Source of the DNA: Paraclostridium hominis
Lineage (GTDB): Bacteria; Bacillota; Clostridia; Peptostreptococcales; Peptostreptococcaceae
Reading direction: 5' to 3'
DNA length: 64,000 bases
Assembly (NCBI RefSeq): GCF_014306135.1
Contig: NZ_JACRWD010000001.1
Span: forward strand, 620,001 to 684,000
Under the pieces are notes generated by a model. That model made no database searches and was not told where the DNA came from. It saw only the letters and a list, made by a program, of their open reading frames with translations. Of the stretch, positions 51,997 to 61,107 are shown one piece after another. Positions within the stretch are counted from its first letter, which is position 1. Each line of letters starts with the position of its first letter. The translations under genes were made by a program, and so were the position numbers.

Positions 51997-52821
51997 TTAA
52001 ATATGAGATATTAAATCACTTAAAAACATTTCAAACATAACACCATCATTTCTGTCGACATTAAATTTTGATGTATATAAAATAGATTTATGTATAAATT
52101 GGCTGGCAATATCAACGCTATATTTTAAGGAATGACCATTTAATATCATGCCAGTTAGTATAGACGTAAATAAATCACCTGTACCACTATAAGATATATT
52201 GTTAAAATCAGTAGATGTAAAATAAACTTCATTTGAATTTTTATCAAATGCTAAATTATGAATTTTATTATCTAAAATTATACCGGTTATAACAACTTTA
52301 CTAGGACCTAAATCAGATACCTTCTTGGCTAATGATATAAGTTCATCTTTACAAAGGTTAATTTGAGTATAGTCTGATTCTGTTAATATCAGAGCTTCAG
52401 TTATATTAGGGGTAACTATATTTGAGTGTTTAACTAAATTTTTTATTTTATTACACATGGTTTTGTTAAATATTGGATATAGATATCCATTATCACCCAT
52501 TACTGGATCTACTATAACTAATGAATTTTTATTATCATTTATAAAGTCAGATACTATGTCAATCTGATCTTCAGATCCTAAAAATCCACTATATATACAA
52601 TCAAAATCTACGTTAAGTTCATTCCAGACTTTTTTATAAGAAACCATTTCAGATGTTAAATCTAAAAATGAATATTTTGGATAGCCTGTTTGACTTGATA
52701 ATATAGCTGTTGGAAAAGGACAACATTGTATTTTTAAAGCTGATAATATGGGAATTGCAACAGTTAAAGAACATCTTCCAATTCCAGATAAATCATGAAT
52801 AGCAGCAACTTTTTTTATCAT
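51997..52821 (-). CDS. Pyridoxal/pyridoxamine kinase (PdxY/PdxK type)
   Basis: A 274-residue ribokinase-superfamily vitamin B6 kinase. Features are AAIHDLSGIGRCSLTVAIPIL (about residues 6-26), the DPVMGDNGYLY phosphate loop (about 110-120), TPNITEAL, and the catalytic SGTGDLFTSILTGMI with base Asp near residue 216. It phosphorylates pyridoxal or pyridoxamine to PLP/PMP in salvage. ATG after AATGGAGG. Confidence 0.9.
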   Translation of the reverse strand: MIKKVAAIHDLSGIGRCSLTVAIPILSALKIQCCPFPTAILSSQTGYPKYSFLDLTSEMVSYKKVWNELNVDFDCIYSGFLGSEDQIDIVSDFINDNKNSLVIVDPVMGDNGYLYPIFNKTMCNKIKNLVKHSNIVTPNITEALILTESDYTQINLCKDELISLAKKVSDLGPSKVVITGIILDNKIHNLAFDKNSNEVYFTSTDFNNISYSGTGDLFTSILTGMILNGHSLKYSVDIASQFIHKSILYTSKFNVDRNDGVMFEMFLSDLISHI

Positions 52822-53001
52822 ACAAAAACCTCCATTAATAAAATTTATAATTATATATTACTATGGAAATATTATATTTAACATATTTATACAAAATAAA
52901 AAAATTGTATTAGTACAATTTATTATATGATTTTAAATAAAGTTATAAATAAATATATATATGGTTAATATAAATCTAAAATATAAAAAAGGAGAATTTA
53001 T

Positions 53002-53955
53002 ATGAGTTTTTTACTGCTTATAATTGGATTTATAGTACTTATAAAATGTGCAGATTTTTTTGTTAGTGGAACATCTTCAATAGCAAAATCTTTAAAAATA
53101 CCGACAATAGTAATAGGACTTACTATTGTAGCATTTGGAACTAGTGCCCCAGAGGCTGCAGTAAGTGTAACAGCTGCATTAAGTGGAAATAATGATATTG
53201 CCATAGCCAATGTAGTTGGATCTAATATATTTAACTTGTTAGCTGTAGTTGGTATTGCATCTATAATAAGACCTGTCAAAGTTCAAAAGACCACAATATT
53301 AAAAGAATTTCCTTTTATTTTATTATCGTCATTAGTTCTTTTAATATTGTCTCACGATGTGAGGTTTCAAGGATATAGTGAAAATGAATTAACTAAGTCA
53401 GATGGACTTATGTTACTTGCACTATTTTCAATATTTATGTATTATCTTTTAGAAATGGCTATAACTTCAAAAGAAGAAATGAAAGTAGAACAAGGAGATT
53501 CTAAATCATCTATACTAAAGAGTGTATTAATAAGTTTAATTGGTATAATAGGAATTATTTTAGGTGGAAATCTAGTTGTTAAGAGTGCAACTAATATAGC
53601 ATTAGCTTTTGGAATGAGCGAAAATTTAGTAGGACTTACAATAGTCGCTGTAGGAACATCTTTGCCAGAGTTAGTAACTAGTGTAGTTGCAGCTAAAAAA
53701 GGTGAGAGTGATATAGCAATGGGAAATATAGTAGGATCAAATATTTTTAATATATTATTTGTATTGGGAATATCAGCTTTTATTAACCCTATAGCAGTTC
53801 ATCCTGTAGTATTTATAGATATGTTTATAATGTTTATAATATCTATAATAACTTATATATTTGCTACTACTAAAAAAGAAGTGAATAAGATTGAAGGAAT
53901 TATACTAGGTTTAATTTATATAGGATATATGGTATTTATAATAATAAGAAGATAA
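53002..53955 (+). CDS. Calcium/sodium exchanger (CaCA, YrbG-like)
   Basis: A 317-residue ten- to eleven-helix protein with two inverted alpha repeats: GLTIVAFGTSAPEAAVSVTAALSGNNDIAIANVVGSNIFN (about 32-71) and GLTIVAVGTSLPELVTSVVAAKKGESDIAMGNIVGSNIFN (about 203-242). These hold the ion-binding Glu residues of Na+/Ca2+ exchangers. Cytoplasmic loop between the halves about 145-175. ATG after AAAAGGAG. Monocistronic. Confidence 0.93.
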   Translation: MSFLLLIIGFIVLIKCADFFVSGTSSIAKSLKIPTIVIGLTIVAFGTSAPEAAVSVTAALSGNNDIAIANVVGSNIFNLLAVVGIASIIRPVKVQKTTILKEFPFILLSSLVLLILSHDVRFQGYSENELTKSDGLMLLALFSIFMYYLLEMAITSKEEMKVEQGDSKSSILKSVLISLIGIIGIILGGNLVVKSATNIALAFGMSENLVGLTIVAVGTSLPELVTSVVAAKKGESDIAMGNIVGSNIFNILFVLGISAFINPIAVHPVVFIDMFIMFIISIITYIFATTKKEVNKIEGIILGLIYIGYMVFIIIRR

Positions 53956-54072
53956 ATATATAGTAAAAAGCTATAATTAATATAAAATGTATAGTTTTTT
54001 ACTATTGTACATAAAAAGAGGGTATATGTTAAAATTTCATTGTAAATCATTATAGTTATTGGGGGAAAGACA

Positions 54073-55227
54073 ATGATATCATTACCAGAAAAATTCGAAG
54101 AATTTAGTGAAGCTAGAAGAAATGGATTTATAAGAGCAAAAGAGTTAAAAGAAAGTGGTAAAAAGTTAGTAGGTGTATTTTGTGCATTTACGCCAGTTGA
54201 AATACCTATGGCTGCTAAAGCTGTAACTGTGGGTGTATGCGGAGTAAGTGAAGAGCCAATACCAGAAGCTGAAAAGGTTTTACCGAGAAATCTTTGTCCA
54301 CTTATTAAATCTAGTTTTGGACATGCTATAACAGATACTTGCCCATACTTTTATTTTTCAGATTTACTAATAGGAGAAACAACATGTGATGGAAAGAAAA
54401 AAATGTATGAAGAATTAGCAAAAATAAAAGATTTACATTTAATGCAACTTCCAAATAGTAGAAATGGCAAATATGCATATGAACTTTGGAAAAATGAAAT
54501 TAAAGTTTTAAAAGAAGATTTAGAAAACAGATTCTCAGTAAAAATAACTGATGAAGATTTAAAAGAAGCTATAAAAGATAAAAATGAAGAAAGAAAATTA
54601 TTAAAAGAGTTTTATGAATTAGGTAAGTTAGTTCCACCACCAATGAATGGATATGATATGCACCAAGTATTATATAACTCTGGATTTAAATTTGATAGAG
54701 ATGAACTAAAAAATAGTATAAAAGATATGATAGTATCAATAAAAGACAAATATGAAAAAGGAGAAAGACCAGTAAGTGAGGATAAGCCAAGAATCCTAAT
54801 AACTGGATGTCCAATAGGTGGAGTAAGTGAAAAAATAGTAAAAACTATAGAAGATAGTGGAGCAGTTGTAGTTGCATTTGAAACTTGTGGAGGGATAAGA
54901 TCTAATGATGAATTAGTAGATGAAAATAATCCTGATCCGATAGATGCTATAGCTAAAAAATACATAAATATAGCATGTTCATGCATAGTTAATAATGATG
55001 CAAGAATAGATCTTTTAAATAGGTTAATAGATGAATATAAAATAGATGGAGTAATAGATGTTGTATTACAAGCATGTCATACATTTAATGTAGAGAGCTA
55101 TAGAATTAAAAAATTTGTAAATGAAGTTAAAAATAAGCCATATATGGCTATAGAAACTGATTATTCAAAATCAGATACAGAGCAACTAAGAACAAGATTT
55201 GAAGCATTTATAGAAATGATAGATTAA
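54073..55227 (+). CDS. Double-cubane-cluster reductase (YjiM/HgdB-family)
   Basis: A 384-residue member of the 2-hydroxyacyl-CoA dehydratase superfamily but of the stand-alone YjiM type, now linked to double-cubane [8Fe-9S] cluster proteins. Many cysteines are conserved in position: VFCAFTP (about 37), RNLCPLIKSS (about 77), DTCPYFYF (about 89), ETTCDGKKKM (about 101), TGCPIGG and FETCGG (about 274 and 297). With its activator, encoded next, it performs ATP-driven low-potential electron transfer to a substrate that is unknown. The absence of a second dehydratase subunit argues against a true 2-hydroxyacyl-CoA dehydratase. ATG after TTGGGGG. Confidence 0.88.
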   Translation: MISLPEKFEEFSEARRNGFIRAKELKESGKKLVGVFCAFTPVEIPMAAKAVTVGVCGVSEEPIPEAEKVLPRNLCPLIKSSFGHAITDTCPYFYFSDLLIGETTCDGKKKMYEELAKIKDLHLMQLPNSRNGKYAYELWKNEIKVLKEDLENRFSVKITDEDLKEAIKDKNEERKLLKEFYELGKLVPPPMNGYDMHQVLYNSGFKFDRDELKNSIKDMIVSIKDKYEKGERPVSEDKPRILITGCPIGGVSEKIVKTIEDSGAVVVAFETCGGIRSNDELVDENNPDPIDAIAKKYINIACSCIVNNDARIDLLNRLIDEYKIDGVIDVVLQACHTFNVESYRIKKFVNEVKNKPYMAIETDYSKSDTEQLRTRFEAFIEMID

Positions 55228-55242
55228 AATTAGGGGGACTTT

Positions 55243-56001
55243 ATGTACAGTGTAGGTATAGATTCAGGTTCTGTAGCAACTAAAGGAGTTTTGTTTGATG
55301 GTAATAATATAATAAAAAAAATTATAATACCAACAGGATGGAGCCCTAAGTGTGCATCACTCGAAGTTTATAATAAACTAACTAAAGATATTGAAAAAAG
55401 TGATATAAAAAAAGTTATAGGAACTGGATATGGAAGAGTTAGTATGGATTTTGTAGATAAAAAAGTAACCGAAATAACATGTCATGCTAAGGGAATCCAT
55501 TTTTTAAACAACAACATAAAAACTATTTTAGATATAGGTGGACAAGATAGTAAGGTAATAAATTTAGATAATGATGGAAATGTATCTAATTTTATAATGA
55601 ATGATAAATGTGCAGCTGGAACTGGTAGATTTCTACAAGTGACATCTAATTTGTTAGGAACCGATGTTGGCAGTATAGATGATTTAGCAAAAGGAGCTGA
55701 GCCTGAAATAATATCAAGTATGTGTACAGTTTTTGCAGAATCAGAGATAATAAGTCTATTAGCAAAAAGTGTATCTAAAGAATCTATAGCAGCAGGTATA
55801 TTACAATCTATAGCAAATAGGTCAAAATCAATGTTATCTAGAATTGATATATTAGATGAAATTGCATTTACAGGCGGGGTAGCAAAATGTAGTGTGCTTG
55901 TAAATATGATTGAAGAGAGTTTAAATAAGAAAATATATATAGCTGAGGATACTCAAATAATAGGAGCATTAGGGGCAGCTATTATAGGATATAAAAAATA
56001 A
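55243..56001 (+). CDS. ATP-dependent reductase activator (YjiL/HgdC-type)
   Basis: A 252-residue ASKHA-family activator with a [4Fe-4S] cluster bridging a homodimer. The ATP loop is GIDSGSVATKGVLF (about residues 5-18), GGQDSKVI is near residue 98, and the two cluster cysteines are in MNDKCAAGTGRFL and SSMCTVFAESEI (about 125 and 164). It drives ATP-powered electron transfer into the neighbour double-cubane-cluster protein. ATG after AGGGGGA, 15 bases after it; terminator follows, so this is a complete two-gene operon. Confidence 0.93.
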   Translation: MYSVGIDSGSVATKGVLFDGNNIIKKIIIPTGWSPKCASLEVYNKLTKDIEKSDIKKVIGTGYGRVSMDFVDKKVTEITCHAKGIHFLNNNIKTILDIGGQDSKVINLDNDGNVSNFIMNDKCAAGTGRFLQVTSNLLGTDVGSIDDLAKGAEPEIISSMCTVFAESEIISLLAKSVSKESIAAGILQSIANRSKSMLSRIDILDEIAFTGGVAKCSVLVNMIEESLNKKIYIAEDTQIIGALGAAIIGYKK

Positions 56002-56028
56002 AAGGATGGTTAAAACCATCCTTTTATT
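55998..56028. terminator. Bidirectional terminator
   Basis: AATAAAAGGATGGTT with its complement, between convergent genes. Confidence 0.9.
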
Positions 56029-57457
56029 ATGCAATTGACTCTTCTTTTTCAACCTTTACATCTGATTGGTTTGATAATTTTGTTATACCAATTCCCGTAG
56101 CAGCTAAAGTTAATGATATTATAGGACATATCAAGTTAAAAAATGCGTATGGTAAAAATGCAAATGATCCAACTGCAAGAGTAGCACTCATGTAAGCTCC
56201 ACATGTATTCCAAGGAATAAGTGGAGAAGTTATAGTGGCACTATCCTCTAATGCACGTGATAAATTTTCAGGAGCTAAACCTTGTTTTTTGAAGGCTTCT
56301 CTATACATACTTCCAGGCATTACTATAGCTAAATATTGATCAGCAACTGCTAGATTAGTTCCTATACAAGTAAATATAGTTGCAGCAACCAACCCTAAAG
56401 TTCCTTTTGCAAACTTTAATATTGCAGTAGCTAAAGCTTCTAACATACCAGTTTTTTCAAGTATACCACCAGTAGCTAAAGCACATAACATAAGTGATAC
56501 TGTACCTAACATACTATTAAGTCCACCACGAGATAATAATTCATCGACAAAGACCATACCACTATTAGATGTATAACCAACTTGAGCAACCTCTAATACT
56601 TCTTTAAAAGAAGCTCCTTGGAAAACTATAGCTACTAATCCACCAAGTAGTGTACCTATTATAAGACCTGGAACAGCAGGTACTTTTAAAATTACCATTA
56701 TTATAACAGCTGCTGGAATTAATAATAATAATGGTGATAATGTATTATAACTTGCTGATAATGCTTGTTGAATTTGTGTAATTTGACTACTATCTATAGC
56801 TTGACCTGCATATTTAAAACCTATAACTGCATATATAATAAGCGCTATTAAATATGCAGGAATTGTTGAATATAACATATGCTTTATATGAGTAAATAAA
56901 TCAGTTCCTGCCATAGCTGGAGCTAAATTTGTAGTATCTGAAAGAGGAGACATCTTATCCCCAAAGTATGCTCCAGAAATTATAGCACCAGCTATTATTT
57001 CTTTAGGAATTCCAAGTGCACTACCTATACCTAAAAGTGCAATACCTATAGTACCTGCAGTAGTCCAAGAAGAACCTGTTGATATAGAAACTATAGAACA
57101 TATTATAGTTGTAGCAACTAAGAATATTCCTGGTGATAATATATTTAATCCCCAATAAATCATGCTTGGAACAACACCAGATAATATCCATGTACCAATT
57201 AACATACCTACAATTAAAAGAATAATTATAGCTTGCATCGTAGAATTTATAGTAGATAATATACCTTCTTCAATTTCTTTCCATGTGAATCCTAGCTTAA
57301 AAACAGCTATAAAACCACTAAATATTCCGCCTAAAGCTAATGGTATATGAGCGGAAACACCTAATTTAGTTAATGATATGCATAATAAAAATACTAAAAC
57401 ACCTATGCATAAAAGTGAATCGCCCAATGAAGCTTGTCTTTTCTCTCTTTTTAACAT
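56027..57457 (-). CDS. NhaC-family transporter under lysine riboswitch control
   Basis: A 476-residue membrane protein of the NhaC Na+/H+ antiporter family with about 11-12 helices. Signature stretches include ISTGSSWTTAGTIGIALLGIG, GAYFGDKMSPLSDTTNLAPAMAGT and the late TNLAVADQYLAIVMPG and LEDSATITSPLIPWNTCGAYM. The lysine riboswitch directly upstream implies expression only when lysine is scarce, so it probably imports lysine (or a precursor) with sodium rather than acting as a pH antiporter. The ATG 57457 has GGAGG five bases upstream; in-frame codons further up belong to the leader. Confidence 0.9.
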   Translation of the reverse strand: MLKREKRQASLGDSLLCIGVLVFLLCISLTKLGVSAHIPLALGGIFSGFIAVFKLGFTWKEIEEGILSTINSTMQAIIILLIVGMLIGTWILSGVVPSMIYWGLNILSPGIFLVATTIICSIVSISTGSSWTTAGTIGIALLGIGSALGIPKEIIAGAIISGAYFGDKMSPLSDTTNLAPAMAGTDLFTHIKHMLYSTIPAYLIALIIYAVIGFKYAGQAIDSSQITQIQQALSASYNTLSPLLLLIPAAVIIMVILKVPAVPGLIIGTLLGGLVAIVFQGASFKEVLEVAQVGYTSNSGMVFVDELLSRGGLNSMLGTVSLMLCALATGGILEKTGMLEALATAILKFAKGTLGLVAATIFTCIGTNLAVADQYLAIVMPGSMYREAFKKQGLAPENLSRALEDSATITSPLIPWNTCGAYMSATLAVGSFAFLPYAFFNLICPIISLTLAATGIGITKLSNQSDVKVEKEESIA

Positions 57458-57504
57458 AATAACCTCCAATAATTTATAAGAATATAACTTAAAATGGAGC
57501 ATAG

Positions 57505-57755
57505 TACTAAAAAAGGTCTAGAAGACAAAGAGATACTTCTAGACCTGAGATTATTATATAAATATAATAACGTAATCTAAAGATAGCTCTCCACATAAAG
57601 TGACAGTGTTATGCATATTATACATAACCCCAACATATAAGCTCAAAGCAAAACTTATATATTTCGGCATTATTACCTTTCCTATTATCTCACAGGTGCT
57701 TTTCCTCAATAATAGTAATATTTAATAATGCGACCTCTACCATTAGTTATATTCT
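57505..57755 (-). promoter_or_regulatory. Lysine riboswitch with terminator
   Basis: Reading the minus strand: GTAGAGGTCGC, GAGGAAAAGCACCTGTGA, GGAAAGG, ATGCCGAAATATA, TTGGGGTTATG, ACTGTCAC and GTGGAGAGCTATC in order, which are the conserved L-box segments. The terminator is AGGTCTAGAAGTA with TCTTCTAGACCTTTTTTT at about 57508-57545. Lysine binding is expected to favour termination. The rest of the interval 57755-57868 is the promoter plus the end of cotE. Confidence 0.93.
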
Positions 57756-57772
57756 GTTTATTTAATAAATTT

Positions 57773-57800
57773 ATTATATCATATAAAATAAAAATGTAAA
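57773..57800 (-). promoter_or_regulatory. Sigma-A promoter of the lysine riboswitch transcript
   Basis: TTTACA (57800-57795), 16 bases, TATAAT (57778-57773) on the minus strand. Confidence 0.65.
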
Positions 57801-57834
57801 TATTAATTAAAATAAAAATTAAAATTTTAAAAAT

Positions 57835-57866
57835 ATAAAAAACAGTCTATCATTTGATATACTATT
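57835..57866 (-). terminator. Probable cotE terminator
   Basis: ATAGTATATC/GATAGACTGT imperfect hairpin followed by a T run on the minus strand. Confidence 0.55.
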
Positions 57867-57868
57867 TT

Positions 57869-59650
57869 TTAGTTTAAAAAGTTAGGACCGTAAGTTTCTT
57901 CTATTTCTCTTCTTAATTCATTAGGATCATTAATACCTTGATTCATTGCTCTAGCAAGTATATTAGCTTTGTCATATGGAGACATCCAAGAGAATATACC
58001 ACCTAAACAGTTATCTACGACATATTGAGATTTTATATATATAGAAAGAATATCATCATATGACATAGCAAATTCCCCATCTTTTACTAGATATGGAACT
58101 TGAGCATCTTTATCAAATCTGAATTCATATCCATTTTTATTAATATAATCTCTTCTAAGTTGATCATAAGATCTTGTAATTGTAGCTCCTAAACGTCCGT
58201 AAAAAGGAACTCCAAGCATTATTTTTTGTGAAGGCATTCCAGCATTAGTTAAATTTTGAACCATAGCATCTACACTATAACCAGGTATTGATAAATTAGA
58301 GTCATATAGATTTGATTGATGTTTTTGAGCATTAGGGCCTGTTTCACCAGCAGTAAAGTCATAACTCATTAAGTTAAAGTGATTTATTAAAGGTGCAATT
58401 TTAGCTATTTCAACACTTCTATTTATATATGCTCTATCACCTGTACCAGCCACACTTAGCCATTTATCAGGACCTATAATATCTCTAATAGCAGTTAAAA
58501 GAAGTGTAAAGTTTTCTTTATCTTCAGGTCTAGATTTAATTCCAGCGGCACTATTTGCAGGATATTCCCAATCAATATCAATACCATCTAAGTCATATTG
58601 ATTAATAAGTGCATTTACTTCTCTTGCAAAGTTATATCTAGAAGTTGGTGTTAATGAAGCATCTGAAAATCCATCTTGCCCCCATCCACCGATAGCAACT
58701 ATAACATTTAAATCTGGATTATCTTTTCTTAAAGCTAGCAATTGTCGTAAATATTTAGGAGTTGGAATGAATAAAGTACCATCAGGTCTTATTTCAGCAA
58801 ATGCATAAATAACAAAATCAAGTAAAAAAGCATCAACATTTGAAGGATCACCTAATACATATGTGCCTACTAATCTAACTAAATCTGGACAGTTAGGATT
58901 TTCTGCAATATTACTAGATGGAGCTGAAATTTGAGGTCTAGATTTAGATTTACATACTTTTTTCTTATAATTCATAGGTTCATATAAATTAGAATTTTTT
59001 GAATTAGGGTTTTTATCTGGTATAAAGCAAAGATACCAGTCTATAAAATCTTCATTTTCAGAACAACTATTAATGCGTTGAGTTAATTCCTTGTATGTTT
59101 TTGGAGGTGGAAGTATAACAGGCATACCAGGAAGCCAATTTGCAGGTGTTACAATATTTTGTTCATCAGATGTTTGTAGTGCATCTATAATTCTTATTAT
59201 TTCAGGAATATTTCTTCCAGTAGTCAATGGATAATATAATATAGTTCTTAATATCTGATTAGGGTCAATTATAAAAACTGACCTAACTGTAACTGAATCA
59301 CTCATAGGTTCAGAGATCATTCCATATAATTGAGCTATTTCCATTTTTCTATCATCTATTATAGGAAATGGAATTTTGATTCCAGTATTTCTATATATGT
59401 TGTCAAGCCAAGACAAATGAGAACTGTTACTATCAACACTAAGTCCTATTAATTCTGTATTTCTTTTTTGAAAATTTGAATAGTATTTTGCAAAACATAA
59501 AAATTCTGTAGTACATACAGGTGTAAAATCTCCAGGGTGAGAAAAAAGTACAACCCATTTTCCTTTGTAATCAGATAATTTTATTGGTCCGCTTGTTGTA
59601 TTAGCACTAAAATTAGGCGCTTTAGAGCCTAAGCTAGGAAGACAAGGCAA
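57869..59650 (-). CDS. cotE: CotE: bifunctional peroxiredoxin-chitinase spore coat protein
   Basis: A 593-residue fusion. Residues about 1-185 are a Prx6-type peroxiredoxin with peroxidatic cysteine in GDFTPVCTTEF; residues about 185-240 are a linker; residues about 255-590 are a GH18 chitinase with the catalytic DGIDIDWEYP (Glu as acid). This order is that of C. difficile CotE, a spore coat protein involved in mucus/host interaction, slightly shorter here (about 712 there). I chose TTG 59650, seven bases after AGGAG; GTG 59659 lies in the ribosome site. Mother-cell expression is expected; no convincing sigma-K site was found. Confidence 0.93.
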   Translation of the reverse strand: MPCLPSLGSKAPNFSANTTSGPIKLSDYKGKWVVLFSHPGDFTPVCTTEFLCFAKYYSNFQKRNTELIGLSVDSNSSHLSWLDNIYRNTGIKIPFPIIDDRKMEIAQLYGMISEPMSDSVTVRSVFIIDPNQILRTILYYPLTTGRNIPEIIRIIDALQTSDEQNIVTPANWLPGMPVILPPPKTYKELTQRINSCSENEDFIDWYLCFIPDKNPNSKNSNLYEPMNYKKKVCKSKSRPQISAPSSNIAENPNCPDLVRLVGTYVLGDPSNVDAFLLDFVIYAFAEIRPDGTLFIPTPKYLRQLLALRKDNPDLNVIVAIGGWGQDGFSDASLTPTSRYNFAREVNALINQYDLDGIDIDWEYPANSAAGIKSRPEDKENFTLLLTAIRDIIGPDKWLSVAGTGDRAYINRSVEIAKIAPLINHFNLMSYDFTAGETGPNAQKHQSNLYDSNLSIPGYSVDAMVQNLTNAGMPSQKIMLGVPFYGRLGATITRSYDQLRRDYINKNGYEFRFDKDAQVPYLVKDGEFAMSYDDILSIYIKSQYVVDNCLGGIFSWMSPYDKANILARAMNQGINDPNELRREIEETYGPNFLN

Positions 59651-59667
59651 ATAAATCACTCCTTTAA

Positions 59668-59700
59668 AAGTTAGTTTTAATTTAATTTATTAACTAACTT
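59668..59700 (-). promoter_or_regulatory. 9-bp inverted repeat in the cotE leader
   Basis: AAGTTAGTT (59668-59676) and AACTAACTT (59692-59700) with a 15-base spacer, just before the ribosome site; either an operator or a leader hairpin. Confidence 0.45.
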
Positions 59701-59800
59701 ATAGGAATGTTACTAATAAGAATTGCTATTTTAATACAAATTTGGTATATTTATTATATTAGAATATATGTATGATTTGTTGATATTAGGGGGCAAAAAC

Positions 59801-60127
59801 ATGAAAAAAAGCCAAAAAAATAAAAAGGTGCCAAGATTTGTTAAAACATTTTCGGATATTTTAAGAATACTTGTGTTATCATCTGTAATATCCCTAAGTA
59901 TTACGAGTGTATTATTAGTAGTAAACTCAATAACAGGAGTATTCATAGGATTTAGATATTATATTGCATTAGCTTTAGGAATGATTATTACATTGACACC
60001 ATGTTGGGTCTTATGTGACTGTAAAAGAATTTTTGGTAAAAAAGTTTATAGATCTAAGAAAATTAGACCAGCAACTAAAAGGTCACAAAGAAATAAAGAA
60101 ACAATTAGAAGAAGAAAAATATCTTAA
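59801..60127 (+). CDS. Small membrane protein, two helices
   Basis: A 108-residue protein with basic N-terminus (KKSQKNKKVPRF), two membrane helices (about residues 22-45 ILRILVLSSVISLSITSVLLVV and 52-75 YYIALALGMIITLTPCWVLC) and a very basic C-terminus (RPATKRSQRNKETIRRRK). I know no family. ATG 59801 has AGGGGGC five bases upstream; longer in-frame start at 59768 lacks a ribosome site. It is followed by a terminator and then the PP2C gene. Function unknown. Confidence 0.65.
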   Translation: MKKSQKNKKVPRFVKTFSDILRILVLSSVISLSITSVLLVVNSITGVFIGFRYYIALALGMIITLTPCWVLCDCKRIFGKKVYRSKKIRPATKRSQRNKETIRRRKIS

Positions 60128-60154
60128 AAAGTACGGCGTATGTTGTACTTTTTT
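60124..60154 (+). terminator. Rho-independent terminator
   Basis: AAAAAGTAC hairpin with GTACTTTTTTTT. Confidence 0.75.
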
Positions 60155-60199
60155 TTCTTTATCTTAATATAATTAATAATAGGGTAGAGGAGGGATTAT

Positions 60200-60988
60200 A
60201 TGAACTACGATGTTTTTTGTAGTAGTGTAGTAGGATATAAGAATAAAATTAAAAATAAAGGATCTCAAGATTATTTAAAGTATAAAAAATTGGAAAATGG
60301 AATTATTTGTGCAATAGGAGATGGACACGGAATAGATAGGTGTAAATATAGTCACAAAGGATCAGAGTTTGCTTGTGATGCATGTATTGATATATTAACT
60401 GATTTATATGATGAAATAGCAAATTTTGATGAAGAGGAATTAAATAATTTAATTAAAAATATTAGTAAAGAAAACTATATACAAGTGTCTATACAAAATA
60501 GATGGAGAAAGTACGTTATAAATCATTTTAGAAAAAAAGTACCTAATGTATATAAAATAGATTATGTGCTTTATGGAACTACTCTTATAGGCGTACTAAT
60601 TACAAATAAAATAAAACTTTATTTACAAATTGGAGATGGAAATATAGTTGAATATTTAAATGAATTTAATATTGTAGATTATAATAAGGAAAACAAAGTA
60701 AATGGAGTTTTAAATTCAATGTATCTAGATGATGCATATAAATATATAGATTTAAAAATTAGCTTTAACAATTTAGAAAAATTAGATTCAATTGTGTTAT
60801 TTTCTGATGGGTTTACCAACAGCTTTAACAATTATGATGAGTTGAATAAAAGTTTAACAAATACTATAAGGGAATATCGAAAAAATGTATTTACTAGATA
60901 TAATATAGATATACAATATAAAAAATATTTACAATATCTTACAATAAACAAGAGCAAAGATGATATTAGTATTATTTTTATATTATAA
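60200..60988 (+). CDS. PP2C-type serine/threonine phosphatase
   Basis: A 262-residue PPM-family phosphatase. Metal ligands are in IGDGHGIDRC (DGHG, about 40-44), LQIGDGNI (about 148) and the late LFSDGFTNSF with SKDDISIIFI (about 255). The N-terminal GSQDYLKYKKL with QD is also typical. No partner kinase is adjacent; the neighbours are a small membrane protein and a TPR membrane protein. It could act on Hanks-type kinase targets or an anti-sigma antagonist. ATG after AGAGGAGG. Confidence 0.88.
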   Translation: MNYDVFCSSVVGYKNKIKNKGSQDYLKYKKLENGIICAIGDGHGIDRCKYSHKGSEFACDACIDILTDLYDEIANFDEEELNNLIKNISKENYIQVSIQNRWRKYVINHFRKKVPNVYKIDYVLYGTTLIGVLITNKIKLYLQIGDGNIVEYLNEFNIVDYNKENKVNGVLNSMYLDDAYKYIDLKISFNNLEKLDSIVLFSDGFTNSFNNYDELNKSLTNTIREYRKNVFTRYNIDIQYKKYLQYLTINKSKDDISIIFIL

Positions 60989-61015
60989 ACAACATTAGAT
61001 AAATGTTGTTTTTTT
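60988..61015 (+). terminator. Rho-independent terminator
   Basis: ACAACATT with AATGTTGTTTTTTT. Confidence 0.8.
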
Positions 61016-61107
61016 GAGTTGAATTACAAAATATGGTTAATAATCCTATTATATATGATATAATAAAGCATAAAACATTTATATTACTGTTTAAGGAAGG
61101 TAAGCGA

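Noticed and set aside
54073..56001. Classical 2-hydroxyacyl-CoA dehydratase for amino acid fermentation
   Set aside because: Only one dehydratase-like subunit is present, with no CoA-transferase or acyl-CoA dehydrogenase; the YjiM/YjiL pattern fits better.
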